Below, piece by piece: positions 9,207-17,209 of a stretch of 64,000 nt of DNA. The stretch covers positions 1-64,000 of the forward strand of contig NZ_UFQO01000002.1 in the NCBI RefSeq assembly GCF_900497595.1, written 5' to 3'. The translations under genes and the position numbers were made by a program. Source of the stretch: Treponema pectinovorum. GTDB taxonomy: Bacteria; Spirochaetota; Spirochaetia; Treponematales; Treponemataceae. Position 1 is the stretch's first letter; each line of letters opens with the position of its first letter. The notes under the pieces are model-generated. The model worked only from the letters and a program-made list of their open reading frames with translations. It did no database searches and had not been told where the DNA came from.

Positions 9207-9941
9207 TTAAATACCTCCAAACCGATTTGTTGCTGCAATAATAGGCATGTCTGGATTACCACTATTCTCTCTTACAATTTTTACATATTCTTCCTTACTT
9301 GGTATAAGTTTTTCTCCATTAAAGTCTTCTGCTCGTACCCATTTTTTTGCTGCAAAATCGAATCTTTTAATAACCTTACAAGGATTTCCTACAGCAATAG
9401 AAAAAGGAGGAATATCTTTATTAACTAAACTTTTTGCTCCTATAATGCTTCCGCGTCCAATTTTTACATTTCCTACAACAGTTACATTGTCTCCTAACCA
9501 AACGTTATCTTCTATAATAATTTCCTTTGTTAACTCCATTTTACTATTTAAATATGAAAAAAAAGGATTAGATATATTGTGATCCTGCCCAATAAGAGAG
9601 CAATTTGGACTAGCCATAAAATAATCACCTATTTTTACAATTTTTCCAGTTGATACAAAAAAATTTCTTCCAATATAAGAATTATCACCTATAAATAGCC
9701 TTTTTATTTTGTCTTCCCTATTTCCGTTAATGTTAATATTTGCATTCATACCAATACAAACATTATTGCCCAATACAACACATTCTTTCCCAATAAATTG
9801 AGCGGTTTTATCTATATAACATCTTTGGCCTTTAATAACTTTCCTAAATTTAAAAAAATCAACAAATTCGTTTATTAACGCACGCTGTTTGTATGTAAGC
9901 ATATTTTTTATGTTCAAAGTAAATCCTCTATAAAGTGTCAT
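9207..9941 (-). CDS. Left-handed beta-helix acyltransferase (hexapeptide repeat)
   Basis: 244 residues. Repeated hexapeptide pattern from about residue 50 to 185: FIGKECVVLGNNVCIG, LFIGDNSYIG, IIEDNVWLGDNVTVVGNV, KIGRGSIIGAKSLV, then SIAVGNPCKVIKRF, the usual end of the coil. This is the WbbJ/NodL class that O-acetylates sugars using acetyl-CoA. The protein would decorate the glycan made by this operon. The ATG at 9941 lies inside the upstream gene. AGAGGA followed by a TTG at 9917 is an alternative start just after the upstream stop. Confidence 0.82.
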   Translation of the reverse strand: MTLYRGFTLNIKNMLTYKQRALINEFVDFFKFRKVIKGQRCYIDKTAQFIGKECVVLGNNVCIGMNANININGNREDKIKRLFIGDNSYIGRNFFVSTGKIVKIGDYFMASPNCSLIGQDHNISNPFFSYLNSKMELTKEIIIEDNVWLGDNVTVVGNVKIGRGSIIGAKSLVNKDIPPFSIAVGNPCKVIKRFDFAAKKWVRAEDFNGEKLIPSKEEYVKIVRENSGNPDMPIIAATNRFGGI

Positions 9942-11181
9942 CGTATTTTTTATAAAAATTTTGATAATTTTCTTTAATATTTTTTACATCGCTAAAATAT
10001 AACCTTGTTTGTTTCATATTCTCTGCAAAAAAATCTTTATCGTTATAAAAAACCTTCATGAGATTATCAAAAGTTTTTTCATCCCAAAATTTACACCAAG
10101 TTATGTTTTGGTATCGGTCAAGCTTGCATTTATACAAAATTGCGGGGAACAGTGCAAAAGTGTATTCTGAAAAAACAGTTGAATTACTTATTACTGCAAT
10201 ATCAATTCTATTTTTAAAATCATCTATGGTTGTTTCTTTGCCACAAATCTGTTCAACTTTATTCCATTCCACACCTGTATAATCATCAATTTTAGTTGCA
10301 GGATGAAGCTTTACATAAACTTTTATATTATTTGCTTTTGCGTATTTCATTACAATTTTTAACATATTCAAATCGTCAAATTTTGTGTTGAAATCAGAAA
10401 AAACAACTCCTATTATACCAAAATTGTTTATGGTCATAGAATTGGGTATTATATTTCCAATTTCTTTAGGGAAACCCATTTTATAAAAAGTTCCCTTGTA
10501 CTGATTTTCTTTAGCTATATCTTGAGAATATTGCCCAAAACCCAAAAAGTATTTGCTTAATGAATATTTAAATGAAAAGCCTAATAAATTTGCATGCTGC
10601 AAAGTGCAAGTATCAATATCAAGGTGATTGCAATATTGAACAGACATACAATCTACTGGATGAACATCGCACAAAGTGGTAAAAACTCTATATTTTTTTT
10701 TGTCTATTTCTTTTTTGATAAAAGAAAAATCTGTATAAGCGTTCAACAATTCTACTGCAATGAATAAAGATTCTTCTTTTGAAAAATATTTTTTTAAACT
10801 TCTATACCATTTATAAAATTTATAAAAACAAAAAAAATTTTTCATTGAAATTGAAAAACCATGCGATATCAAGACAGAATCTTTTGCAAGATTATAAACC
10901 TTATTGAAACTTGCTCTGTGGTCTGCACGTTCCCAATATGCATTAGAAAATAAAAAGAGTTTATTTCCTTTTTTATTCATTATCCTTACTTTTTTTGTGA
11001 GCATATTAAATAAAAGTTCAATAATAAGATTCTTTTTGCTAATTTTAAGAATTTTTGATTTATCATTTAGTTTTGAATGCAGCAAAACACATAACACAGT
11101 CCCGATTTCAAAATTTTCAAGTTTATAAAATCTTTCTCCATTCAATTTTTCGATAATGGCATCTAATTCATTTTGACTCAT
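9928..11181 (-). CDS. Putative GT-B type glycan transferase, family not recognised
   Basis: 417 residues. I do not recognise the family. The C-terminal half has GT-B-like elements: GIIGVVFSDFN, VYVKLHPATK (an HP motif seen in TagB/F and polysialyltransferase relatives), then DIAVISNSTVFSEYTF with a following PAILYK. These resemble donor-binding segments of capsule and teichoic-acid-type transferases. There is no signal peptide. It overlaps both neighbours (4 and 14 bases), which argues for a co-translated role in the same pathway. It could add a sugar or a polyol phosphate; the basis is position and partial motifs. Confidence 0.6.
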   Translation of the reverse strand: MSQNELDAIIEKLNGERFYKLENFEIGTVLCVLLHSKLNDKSKILKISKKNLIIELLFNMLTKKVRIMNKKGNKLFLFSNAYWERADHRASFNKVYNLAKDSVLISHGFSISMKNFFCFYKFYKWYRSLKKYFSKEESLFIAVELLNAYTDFSFIKKEIDKKKYRVFTTLCDVHPVDCMSVQYCNHLDIDTCTLQHANLLGFSFKYSLSKYFLGFGQYSQDIAKENQYKGTFYKMGFPKEIGNIIPNSMTINNFGIIGVVFSDFNTKFDDLNMLKIVMKYAKANNIKVYVKLHPATKIDDYTGVEWNKVEQICGKETTIDDFKNRIDIAVISNSTVFSEYTFALFPAILYKCKLDRYQNITWCKFWDEKTFDNLMKVFYNDKDFFAENMKQTRLYFSDVKNIKENYQNFYKKYDDTL

Positions 11182-12617
11182 TTTGTTTTTACTTCCTTTA
11201 AAATGTAAATAATCTGTTTTCGAAAAAACACCATCAACAAAAAAATAGCTACAACAAAAGAATACCTAAAAATAATGGAATTATACATAAAAGTAAGCAA
11301 AAAGGTTAAAACTGTATATATGGTAGATATAGCGAATATGAATTTATTACTATAAATTTTGATGTTTCCATTTTTTTTACAAATCCGCTTTGCAAAAGCA
11401 TAATGAGCAAAAGCAAAACATATATAACAAAACAAGGATGTATACCCAGCAGCAACATAATCAAAAATTTGTATAAATATATAGTTCAAGCCAATATTCA
11501 AAAGAGCTCCAACTATCGATGCAACCATTATATATTTGCTTTTTTCAAAATAAAATTCGACATTTCCGAACAACGAATAAATAAAAATAAAATAAGAACA
11601 ACTTACTAAAGGAGGAATAACCCTAAATGCATTTTGGTATTCAGCAGGTGCAACAAAATGCATCAACTCGGGCGCAATAGCAATAAATCCCAGACAACAA
11701 AGTGCGACTAAAATAATTATAAGGTTTGCTACCTTTGCCACATCGTTAAATTTTAATTGTTTGAATTTCTTAAAAGTGTAAGGATTCAAACTTGTACTTA
11801 TGCTGCTAGTAATAATTGTAACCGTATAAGACAAACCCCAAGCCACACTATAAAAACCAGCTCTTCGTGCATCACATAGATATCCAATCATTATTCTATC
11901 AGATGAGCTTAAAATTATTGTTGATAAGTAATGTGGTATAAGTGGTAAATTGAATTTTAGTGCATATTTCCAAAAGTTTTTTTCGTATAGGCAATTACTC
12001 TTTTTTAAGAGTACAAAGAAAATTGGCAAAGAAATAAAAAATTGAACAACAACGATTGAAACTATTCTTGCGTAATAATTATCAAGCGCTGAATATTTTA
12101 TCAAAAAAATACCCAAAATAGGGTTCAAAATCGCTAATAATAAAGTAATAAAAACGAGTTTTTTATATCTGAAATTAAATCTTTCACTTTGCGACCAAAA
12201 TTCGATACAGGGAGAACATGCTACAAAAATGAATAACATAAAAAAAGTGTATTTATTTAATCCCAATAATTTTGCTGATATTGGATAAGTAATCCCTAAC
12301 AAAGTAAAAACAATAAAGGTCGTTAAAAGTGAGAGTCCCAATAAAGAAGATGTAAATTTTTCATTGCTATCTTCAAATTTTGTTAATCCAACATTATAAA
12401 CACCAGACGACAAATTTAATGTAGCAAAAATTGCAATTATTGATTCCCATGCTAAAAATAAATTGACATTACCGTATTCGGAGGGTGTCATGAGCCTTGT
12501 AAATATAGGGACTGTAAAAAAACTAATTCCTTTTTGTATGATTGCACATATAGCACACCAAAATGAAGCAATCACCGCAGGTGATAGGTTTTTATACTTT
12601 TGGAAAAATTTATTCAT
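11178..12617 (-). CDS. Wzx-type polysaccharide flippase
   Basis: 480 residues from the preferred ATG at 12617; a longer reading to 12659 runs through the upstream gene. About 12-14 membrane segments, with the MATE/MOP-superfamily signature after the first helix: FFTVPIFTRLMTPSEYGNVN. It would flip the undecaprenyl-linked repeat unit across the inner membrane. The chosen ATG falls 1 base after the stop of the CMP-sugar synthetase, matching the operon's tight packing. Only a weak GGA is visible upstream, so coupling probably drives its translation. Confidence 0.85.
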   Translation of the reverse strand: MNKFFQKYKNLSPAVIASFWCAICAIIQKGISFFTVPIFTRLMTPSEYGNVNLFLAWESIIAIFATLNLSSGVYNVGLTKFEDSNEKFTSSLLGLSLLTTFIVFTLLGITYPISAKLLGLNKYTFFMLFIFVACSPCIEFWSQSERFNFRYKKLVFITLLLAILNPILGIFLIKYSALDNYYARIVSIVVVQFFISLPIFFVLLKKSNCLYEKNFWKYALKFNLPLIPHYLSTIILSSSDRIMIGYLCDARRAGFYSVAWGLSYTVTIITSSISTSLNPYTFKKFKQLKFNDVAKVANLIIILVALCCLGFIAIAPELMHFVAPAEYQNAFRVIPPLVSCSYFIFIYSLFGNVEFYFEKSKYIMVASIVGALLNIGLNYIFIQIFDYVAAGYTSLFCYICFAFAHYAFAKRICKKNGNIKIYSNKFIFAISTIYTVLTFLLTFMYNSIIFRYSFVVAIFLLMVFFRKQIIYILKEVKTK

Positions 12618-12618
12618 G

Positions 12619-13281
12619 TTAATTATGCATCCAATGCACTTTTCCAATATATTCAGCAATTTTTAAATCATCTTCGGTATTTATGTCGACGGCTTCAAAT
12701 TTATCAACTAAATGAATATAAGGATTTCGTCCTATTCTACATTTATATCGGTCTAAAGATTCTGCTGTAATTCCATACATACCGGTGGTCTCTTCAATAA
12801 CAGGAGTCATATCTTGACTCCTAGGCAAAATTCCAGGTCTATAATTTACTGGCACCCCGTTAAACCAATAAAATCCGTTATTTTTTATCGCTGTAAAACA
12901 TGAATCATAATCTTCGCTATTCAATAATGCATTTGCACAAGTAACAATACTTGTTGGTTGCAAAAAAGGTGCCGTCGCAAACATTTGAAAATAATAATCA
13001 TACTCTTTTTTTAGATTTCTATGATATACAAGCAAATCGTTTCCATTTGCTGTATTCTGAGCTAACTCTTCAAGGCGTTCTATAACATATAGATTCTTGC
13101 CGTTTGCATATTCGCAAATTTCCTTACTATTTGTATCTATATAAATTGCATCAAAACAGTTTGCTTCTATGACATGCTCAATAATATGTTCATAAAGTTT
13201 TTTCCCATTTAAAATACGAAAATTCTTACCAGGAACTCTCTCTGAATTCTCTTTTATAGGGATAAAACATGCAGTTTTCAC
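12619..13281 (-). CDS. Acylneuraminate cytidylyltransferase-like protein (CMP-sugar synthetase)
   Basis: 220 residues. The N-terminus FIPIKENSERVPGKNFR matches the nucleotide-binding segment of CMP-sialic acid synthetases (PARxxSKGxPxKN-like). ATAPFLQPTSI is the conserved middle motif and AVDINTEDDLKIAE the conserved C-terminal one. It would activate a nonulosonic or other keto acid sugar with CTP. No NeuB, NeuC or PseI homologue is in the window, so the sugar must be made elsewhere. The start is GTG with AAGGAG 6 bases upstream. It is the first gene of the long leftward operon. Confidence 0.82.
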   Translation of the reverse strand: MKTACFIPIKENSERVPGKNFRILNGKKLYEHIIEHVIEANCFDAIYIDTNSKEICEYANGKNLYVIERLEELAQNTANGNDLLVYHRNLKKEYDYYFQMFATAPFLQPTSIVTCANALLNSEDYDSCFTAIKNNGFYWFNGVPVNYRPGILPRSQDMTPVIEETTGMYGITAESLDRYKCRIGRNPYIHLVDKFEAVDINTEDDLKIAEYIGKVHWMHN

Positions 13282-13402
13282 TTTTTGCTCCTTCTACCGG
13301 TTATTAGCTATAACTAAGTGCCTTTAACTCCACCACACACCACAAACGACACACGCCACCTGTCTCACGACTTCACAAGCCAACAATACACAACGCACAA
13401 AT
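13282..13402 (-). promoter_or_regulatory. GT-rich leader of the polysaccharide operon
   Basis: Spacer between the 91-residue gene and the glycan operon. Read on the transcribed strand, 13315-13402 is extremely rich in G and T and nearly free of C (the plus strand shows runs such as CCACCACACACCACAAACG). I see no hairpin terminator and no convincing -35/-10 pair. It may be an untranslated leader, a phase-variable or low-complexity tract, or decayed coding sequence. An operon promoter here is inference from the gap alone. Confidence 0.3.
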
Positions 13403-13678
13403 CTAAATATCGCCCAATATGTTACGCACCGCTTGCCCTGCAGGACCTTTTAAGCTTGCAAGCTGACTATAGACTTCGCAAATTTGCTTTACCATATCAA
13501 CTTGAACTTCGCTCAATTCAGAAAAAGAATCGGCACTCGGCTCGCCTATAACTTCAATCGCATATTTTACAGCACGCAGATAATTATAAAATTCCGTGTT
13601 GTTTTCATAATTCTGGTACTTTTGAATAGTTTTCCAAGTTATTTCCAAGTCTTCTGTGTCGATTCTGTCTTTGCTCAT
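13403..13678 (-). CDS. Conserved-looking 91-residue protein of unknown function
   Basis: Not recognised. A 91-residue, acidic, probably alpha-helical soluble protein without signal or membrane segment; the middle (EFYNYLRAVKYAIEVIG) and end (YSQLASLKGPAGQAVRNIL) look helical and compact. It starts 18 bases after the bacteriohemerythrin stop, so the two are probably co-transcribed. Function cannot be inferred beyond a possible link with oxygen or iron sensing. Confidence 0.65.
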   Translation of the reverse strand: MSKDRIDTEDLEITWKTIQKYQNYENNTEFYNYLRAVKYAIEVIGEPSADSFSELSEVQVDMVKQICEVYSQLASLKGPAGQAVRNILGDI

Positions 13679-13696
13679 AAAATCACTTCTAAACGA

Positions 13697-14125
13697 TTAA
13701 ACAGTTTTTCCGCTATTCTGCATGTAAATTGCCCAAAGTTTATCTGCCTTTGCAATATGCGTCAAAACCCAGTTCGCAATATACTTATAAAAACTTAACA
13801 CGTTTGCTTTATTCTCTGTCGAAAGTTTTTTAAGTTGAAATCCAATTTCCTTTATAAAAAAGTCATGTGCAAGTTTATGGGAATCTAAACCATTATATCC
13901 AATTTTTTGCTGCAACTCTTCTTCGGAAGTAAAATGATAAACCGTGTAGTCAGAAAGCTTCTTCAATACAACTTTCATTTTTTCTTCGTATTCGTCTTCA
14001 CTTCCGGTAACAACATCGTAAAGTTCGTTTGCAATCGCCAAAAGCTGTTTGTGCTGCTTGTCAATTTCGTCAACACCAAGCAAATACGAATCGTTCCATT
14101 CAATTCTTTCAATTTTTGTATCCAT
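13697..14125 (-). CDS. Bacteriohemerythrin
   Basis: 142 residues, typical length. All seven diiron ligands of hemerythrins are present in order: His25 (DKQHKQ), His64 and Glu68 (HFTSEEE), His83 and His87 (HKLAH), His123 and Asp128 (THIAKAD). It binds oxygen reversibly at a non-haem diiron site in the cytoplasm and, in anaerobes, may sense, carry or scavenge oxygen. TAAGGAG lies 6 bases before the ATG. The 91-residue gene follows closely; ferritin lies upstream as a separate unit on the same strand. Confidence 0.95.
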   Translation of the reverse strand: MDTKIERIEWNDSYLLGVDEIDKQHKQLLAIANELYDVVTGSEDEYEEKMKVVLKKLSDYTVYHFTSEEELQQKIGYNGLDSHKLAHDFFIKEIGFQLKKLSTENKANVLSFYKYIANWVLTHIAKADKLWAIYMQNSGKTV

Positions 14126-14424
14126 AATAAACTCCTTAAAATGTCTCTTGTTATAAAAATATTTTTTATATGGGCGTATTTTTGCCTTGTCGATTTTTAC
14201 AAAGGGAGCAAGGCAAAAACCGAGCTATCCGCGGCTACGGCTTAAAGCCTACGACCAAACGCAACAAAATATCAAATTTCAAATCAAAAATTGTCTATAA
14301 TAACAAATCATATTTTGCCACACAACAAAATTTTGGCTATTGCGTTTGGTTTCGCTTGCGCTCACCGCTCCTATCTCTTACGCAGTAAAATCTAGAGCAT
14401 GCAAAACGCAATGCAAATTAAACT
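14126..14424. repeat. Intergenic region with dispersed GC-rich repeat words
   Basis: No gene seen. Two GC-rich blocks stand out from AT-rich surroundings: 14205-14252 (AGCAAGGCAAAAACCGAGCT then TATCCGCGGCTACGGCTTAA) and 14340-14395 (GTTTGGTTTCGCTTGCGCTC then ACCGCTCCTATCTCTTACGC). They echo words in repeats at 17.2, 19.4, 33.3, 36.6, 40.6 and 54.1 kb. GCGTTTGGT near 14343 and ACCAAACGC near 14251 are inverted, so the block could form one large hairpin. Confidence 0.5.
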
Positions 14425-14934
14425 TTATTCTTCCACAGATGGTTTTGAATAAGTTCTGTTTTTTAATTCGTTATTTAAAAGGTAAAGCCCGTGCGAGCTT
14501 TCACCAAAGAGGCTCATCTTTGTAATCAAATCAGAAGCATTTTTTTCTTCTTCGCCCTGTTCTTCTATAAACCATGCCAAAAACTGAGTCGTGCGATGGT
14601 CATTTGCTTTTAATGCTGCATCGTAAATTTTATTTATCAAAGCAGTAACATATTTTTCGTGTGCAAGAGCTTCTTTTAATGGATCGCCCAAATTGTTAAA
14701 AACCTTGTCTGGTTTTGCAATCGATTCTAGACTAACCTTTTGCTCGTTGTTATGCATATAAGAATAAAACATCATAGCATGGTCCATTTCTTCTTTTGCT
14801 TGAATTTCAAACCAATTTGCAAAACCTGTTAAACCTTTTTCTTCATAAAAATTTGCCATAGAAAGATATAGATATGCAGAATACATCTCTTTATTAATCT
14901 GCTCGTTCAACAACTTAGAAACTTCTTTATCCAT
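14425..14934 (-). CDS. ftn: Ferritin
   Basis: 169 residues from the ATG at 14934, chosen because GGAGG lies 8 bases upstream; a longer frame to 14988 lacks such support. Four-helix ferritin fold with ferroxidase-centre residues: Glu in NEQINKEMYSAYLYLSM, the EIQAKEEMDHA motif (Glu-x-x-His) and the EEQGEEE helix. It oxidises Fe(II) and stores iron in a 24-subunit shell. It is bacterial non-haem type: the haem-binding methionine of bacterioferritin is not evident. It lies upstream of bacteriohemerythrin on the same strand, but 300 bases of repeat separate them. Confidence 0.95.
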   Translation of the reverse strand: MDKEVSKLLNEQINKEMYSAYLYLSMANFYEEKGLTGFANWFEIQAKEEMDHAMMFYSYMHNNEQKVSLESIAKPDKVFNNLGDPLKEALAHEKYVTALINKIYDAALKANDHRTTQFLAWFIEEQGEEEKNASDLITKMSLFGESSHGLYLLNNELKNRTYSKPSVEE

Positions 14935-15065
14935 AATTTTAGCCTCCATAAAATAAATTAGTATGTTAAAGTATAAGTCTTTGTTCAACTAAAAGCAATT
15001 TTAACGCTACTCAAAACTTTTTAAAGGCGATTGCTTTGATTTTTGTTTAACGGTATAAAAAAAGA

Positions 15066-15359
15066 ATGACAAAACAAGAATTTGTAAATGCCTCAAAAAA
15101 AGTGGCAAGTTTTTATTACGGCGTAAATCTCCCTTTAGATATAGATGATGTTCAAGAATCCGACGAATTTAAATATTTTTTTATGTACGAAATGCCTTCA
15201 TCCTATGTAAACCAAAACGATGATGATGTGGATTGTGTTTTTTGGTATTCGGTTGCAGTATATAAAGAAGAAAATGCTCAGGACAAAATCGAACTTTCGC
15301 GCGGAATAGACGGCCGTTCTGGCGATCATTTTTTTCTAAACTACAAAGACTGGTTGTAA
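15066..15359 (+). CDS. Hypothetical 97-residue protein
   Basis: Not recognised. Acidic, soluble, with no signal peptide. Aromatic-rich patches (KYFFMYEMPSSY, CVFWYSVAVY) suggest a small alpha/beta domain. The start ATG lacks an obvious ribosome binding site (AAAAAAAG immediately before it). Codon use and the uninterrupted frame in a gap between two real genes support it, but only moderately. Confidence 0.55.
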   Translation: MTKQEFVNASKKVASFYYGVNLPLDIDDVQESDEFKYFFMYEMPSSYVNQNDDDVDCVFWYSVAVYKEENAQDKIELSRGIDGRSGDHFFLNYKDWL

Positions 15360-15533
15360 GTTTAAGATTCTATGCAAAAAACTTCACGATTTTATATTTA
15401 GATTTTTGCTTTTTTCTGCCCGTCTAAAATTACTGTGAATTATGCAATTTCTGCTCAGTTTGCAGTGTAATTGCACTGCAAAAAGTTACCATCTTACATT
15501 GAAAATTGAATCTAAAGTCGGTATTCTTTGGGA

Positions 15534-16226
15534 ATGAATGTTTATGCCGTTTTCGCAATGACTTTTATTCCTCTTTTGGCAGTTTTTTTTCTTATTGTAA
15601 TTTTAGTTCCTGGTCAAAAAATTCGCTATGCACTTTGGGCTTGCATTTTGGGGCTTTTAACGGTTGCCCCAGCAGCTTTTGTTCAGCATTATGTTTTAAC
15701 TCTTCCGATTTTTCTTGCAAACACAGTCATAAATCTTTTGATAACCGCAATTATTTTTAACGGTTTGCTTGAAGAATCATTCAAACTTTTTTTTATGGGA
15801 TTTCTTCCTCAAAAAAAACTTTCGCTTGCCGCATATTTTTCATGCGCAATTTTAGCAGGAATGACTTTAGGCAGTTTTGAATCTGCAATCTATTTTGTAA
15901 AAAAAATAAGCGATGCGAACGCTTTAATGGGTGCAAAAGAAATATTTTCGCTACTCGTAAGCCGAATGTTTACGAGCGTGCTTGTTCATACATTTTGTGC
16001 AGGCCTAAGCGGACTTCACCTATGGATGTTTAAAAAGAAAAATTCAAACATAATGCCTTTTGTTTGGGCAGTTTTAATTCACGGAATTTACAATTTTTTT
16101 GCAGGATTCAAGAGCGGATTTTACTGGTTTTCAATCGTTGCAATATTTTTTGCAGCACTCGAATGCAGAATTTGGTATAAAAACAGTATTTTGCAAGATT
16201 CACAAGTTGACACAACCAAAATCTAA
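15534..16226 (+). CDS. PrsW-like intramembrane metalloprotease
   Basis: 230 residues from the ATG at 15534; a TTG six bases earlier is possible. About seven or eight membrane helices. PrsW hallmarks: LLEESFKLFFM (EExxK in a helix), MTLGSFESAIYF (glutamate in a conserved helix), VHTFCAGLSGLHLW, and LIHGIYNFF with conserved histidines. In Bacillus, PrsW cleaves an anti-sigma factor and the fold is related to CAAX proteases (CPBP). The target here is unknown: no anti-sigma factor gene is adjacent. An initiator tRNA follows. Confidence 0.75.
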   Translation: MNVYAVFAMTFIPLLAVFFLIVILVPGQKIRYALWACILGLLTVAPAAFVQHYVLTLPIFLANTVINLLITAIIFNGLLEESFKLFFMGFLPQKKLSLAAYFSCAILAGMTLGSFESAIYFVKKISDANALMGAKEIFSLLVSRMFTSVLVHTFCAGLSGLHLWMFKKKNSNIMPFVWAVLIHGIYNFFAGFKSGFYWFSIVAIFFAALECRIWYKNSILQDSQVDTTKI

Positions 16227-16250
16227 CTATATACTATTCGAACATTACGA

Positions 16251-16323
16251 CGCGGGGTAGAGCAGCTGGCAGCTCGCCAGGCTCATAACCTGGAGGCCGC
16301 AGGTTCAAGTCCTGCCCCCGCTA
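16251..16323 (+). tRNA. Initiator tRNA-fMet (anticodon CAU)
   Basis: Complete cloverleaf of 73 bases. Acceptor CGCGGGG pairs with CCCCGCT except at position 1:72. D-stem GAGC/GCTC has the A11:U24 pair of initiators. Anticodon stem CCAGG/CCTGG encloses CTCATAA. Variable loop AGGCC; T-arm GCAGG-TTCAAGT-CCTGC; discriminator A. CCA is not encoded (ACA follows). The unpaired 1:72 position and the D-arm identify it as the initiator. It differs from the textbook type in two ways: C1 faces U72 rather than A72, and the first of the three G:C pairs in the anticodon stem is A29:U41. Confidence 0.95.
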
Positions 16324-16330
16324 ACACAAA

Positions 16331-16361
16331 ACATCTTGCAAAAACGCAGGATGTTTTTTTT
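16331..16361 (+). terminator. Rho-independent terminator of tRNA-fMet
   Basis: ACATCTTGC and GCAGGATGT form a 9-pair hairpin (one G-U) with an AAAAAC loop, followed by eight T residues. It lies 7 bases after the tRNA 3' end. Confidence 0.9.
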
Positions 16362-16387
16362 ATTTTAAAGACATTCATTAAAAAAAT

Positions 16388-16480
16388 AGGACTTGAAGCG
16401 AAATCAGCGCACCAACAGGCGAAAAGCGGGCAAGGACGCGAGCATCAGCGAATTGAGCCACCTATAACTGCAAGTCCTTC
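16388..16480. repeat. Imperfect inverted repeat related to dispersed GC-rich family
   Basis: AGGACTTG near the left edge is matched by CAAGTCCT near the right, enclosing GC-rich words (GAAAAGCGGGCAAGGACGCG, then AGCATCAGCGAATTGAGCC). AGCGAATTG recurs in the repeat at 40.6 kb. It could fold as one long stem. No open frame of interest. Confidence 0.45.
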
Positions 16481-16508
16481 CCCCTTCCCATCGCAAACAA
16501 AAAAAAAT

Positions 16509-16552
16509 CCGCTTTCCTTCTCAACCACAAACGCAATCAAGAAGAAAGGCGG
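16509..16552 (-). terminator. Terminator of the Hsp20 gene
   Basis: Read leftward: CCGCCTTTCTTCT and AGAAGGAAAGCGG pair with an 18-base loop, followed by ATTTTTTTT. It sits about 40 bases past the Hsp20 stop. The plus-strand side is followed by CATTTTTAC, so it could also back up transcription from the tRNA. Confidence 0.8.
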
Positions 16553-16592
16553 CATTTTTACAAGGTTTTTATCTTACACAACCGCTCAAAAA

Positions 16593-17084
16593 CTAAGCGA
16601 TATTTATAGAAATCTTTTTTGGAAGTTGTGCTTGTTTTCTTGGCATTACAACTTTTAAGATCCCATCTTTTGCAGAAGCACTGATTTTTTCAAAATCTAC
16701 ATCTTCTGGAAGTGTAAAACTTCTTTTAAATGAAGAAGTTGTCCTTTCGCGCAAAATCCACTTGCGTTCATCCTTTTTTCCATCGGACTTCTCGGACTTC
16801 TCGCTCTTTTCAGATTTTTCCTTTGAGCCATCAGCATTTACAACAGAATTTTCAACTTCTTTCTTTTCGTAAGAAATCGTAAGAACATTATTGTCTAATT
16901 CAACGTGAATGTCCTTTTCATTTTTTCCAGGAATCTCCATTTCCATATTGTAAGCATCTTTTTCTTCGGTTACATCAACCTTAGGAGTGGCAAAAGATTT
17001 TTTTACAGAATAAGACGGCATATCATAAAAACCGTCAAATCCAAAACCATCAAAAAGATTATTAAAAAGTGTCAAATTGTTCAT
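16593..17084 (-). CDS. hsp20: Small heat shock protein Hsp20
   Basis: 163 residues. The alpha-crystallin domain runs from about residue 34 (TPKVDVTEEKDAYNMEMEIPG) to the end, with ENSV, the GILKVVMPRK motif and a C-terminal ISI tail of the IxI type used in oligomer assembly. It is an ATP-independent holdase. Between beta strands lies an unusual hydrophilic insertion (about residues 82-105) made of SEK repeats encoded by a nearly perfect 9-base tandem repeat at about 16785-16825. GGAGG sits 8 bases before the ATG. Confidence 0.93.
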   Translation of the reverse strand: MNNLTLFNNLFDGFGFDGFYDMPSYSVKKSFATPKVDVTEEKDAYNMEMEIPGKNEKDIHVELDNNVLTISYEKKEVENSVVNADGSKEKSEKSEKSEKSDGKKDERKWILRERTTSSFKRSFTLPEDVDFEKISASAKDGILKVVMPRKQAQLPKKISINIA

Positions 17085-17209
17085 ACCTTACCTCCAACTA
17101 TAACTTAGGTTAATTTATGAAGTTTTTTATCAACTTCACTTATATACTAGCAAGAGGTATGCCAACTTTTTTAAATAGTTTATAAAATCTTTTATTTTTC
17201 TTTTTATTT

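Noticed and set aside
1-13281. Genomic island with insertion sequences
   Set aside because: The region is AT-rich and gene content is variable by nature, but no transposase, integrase, attachment site or flanking tRNA is visible.
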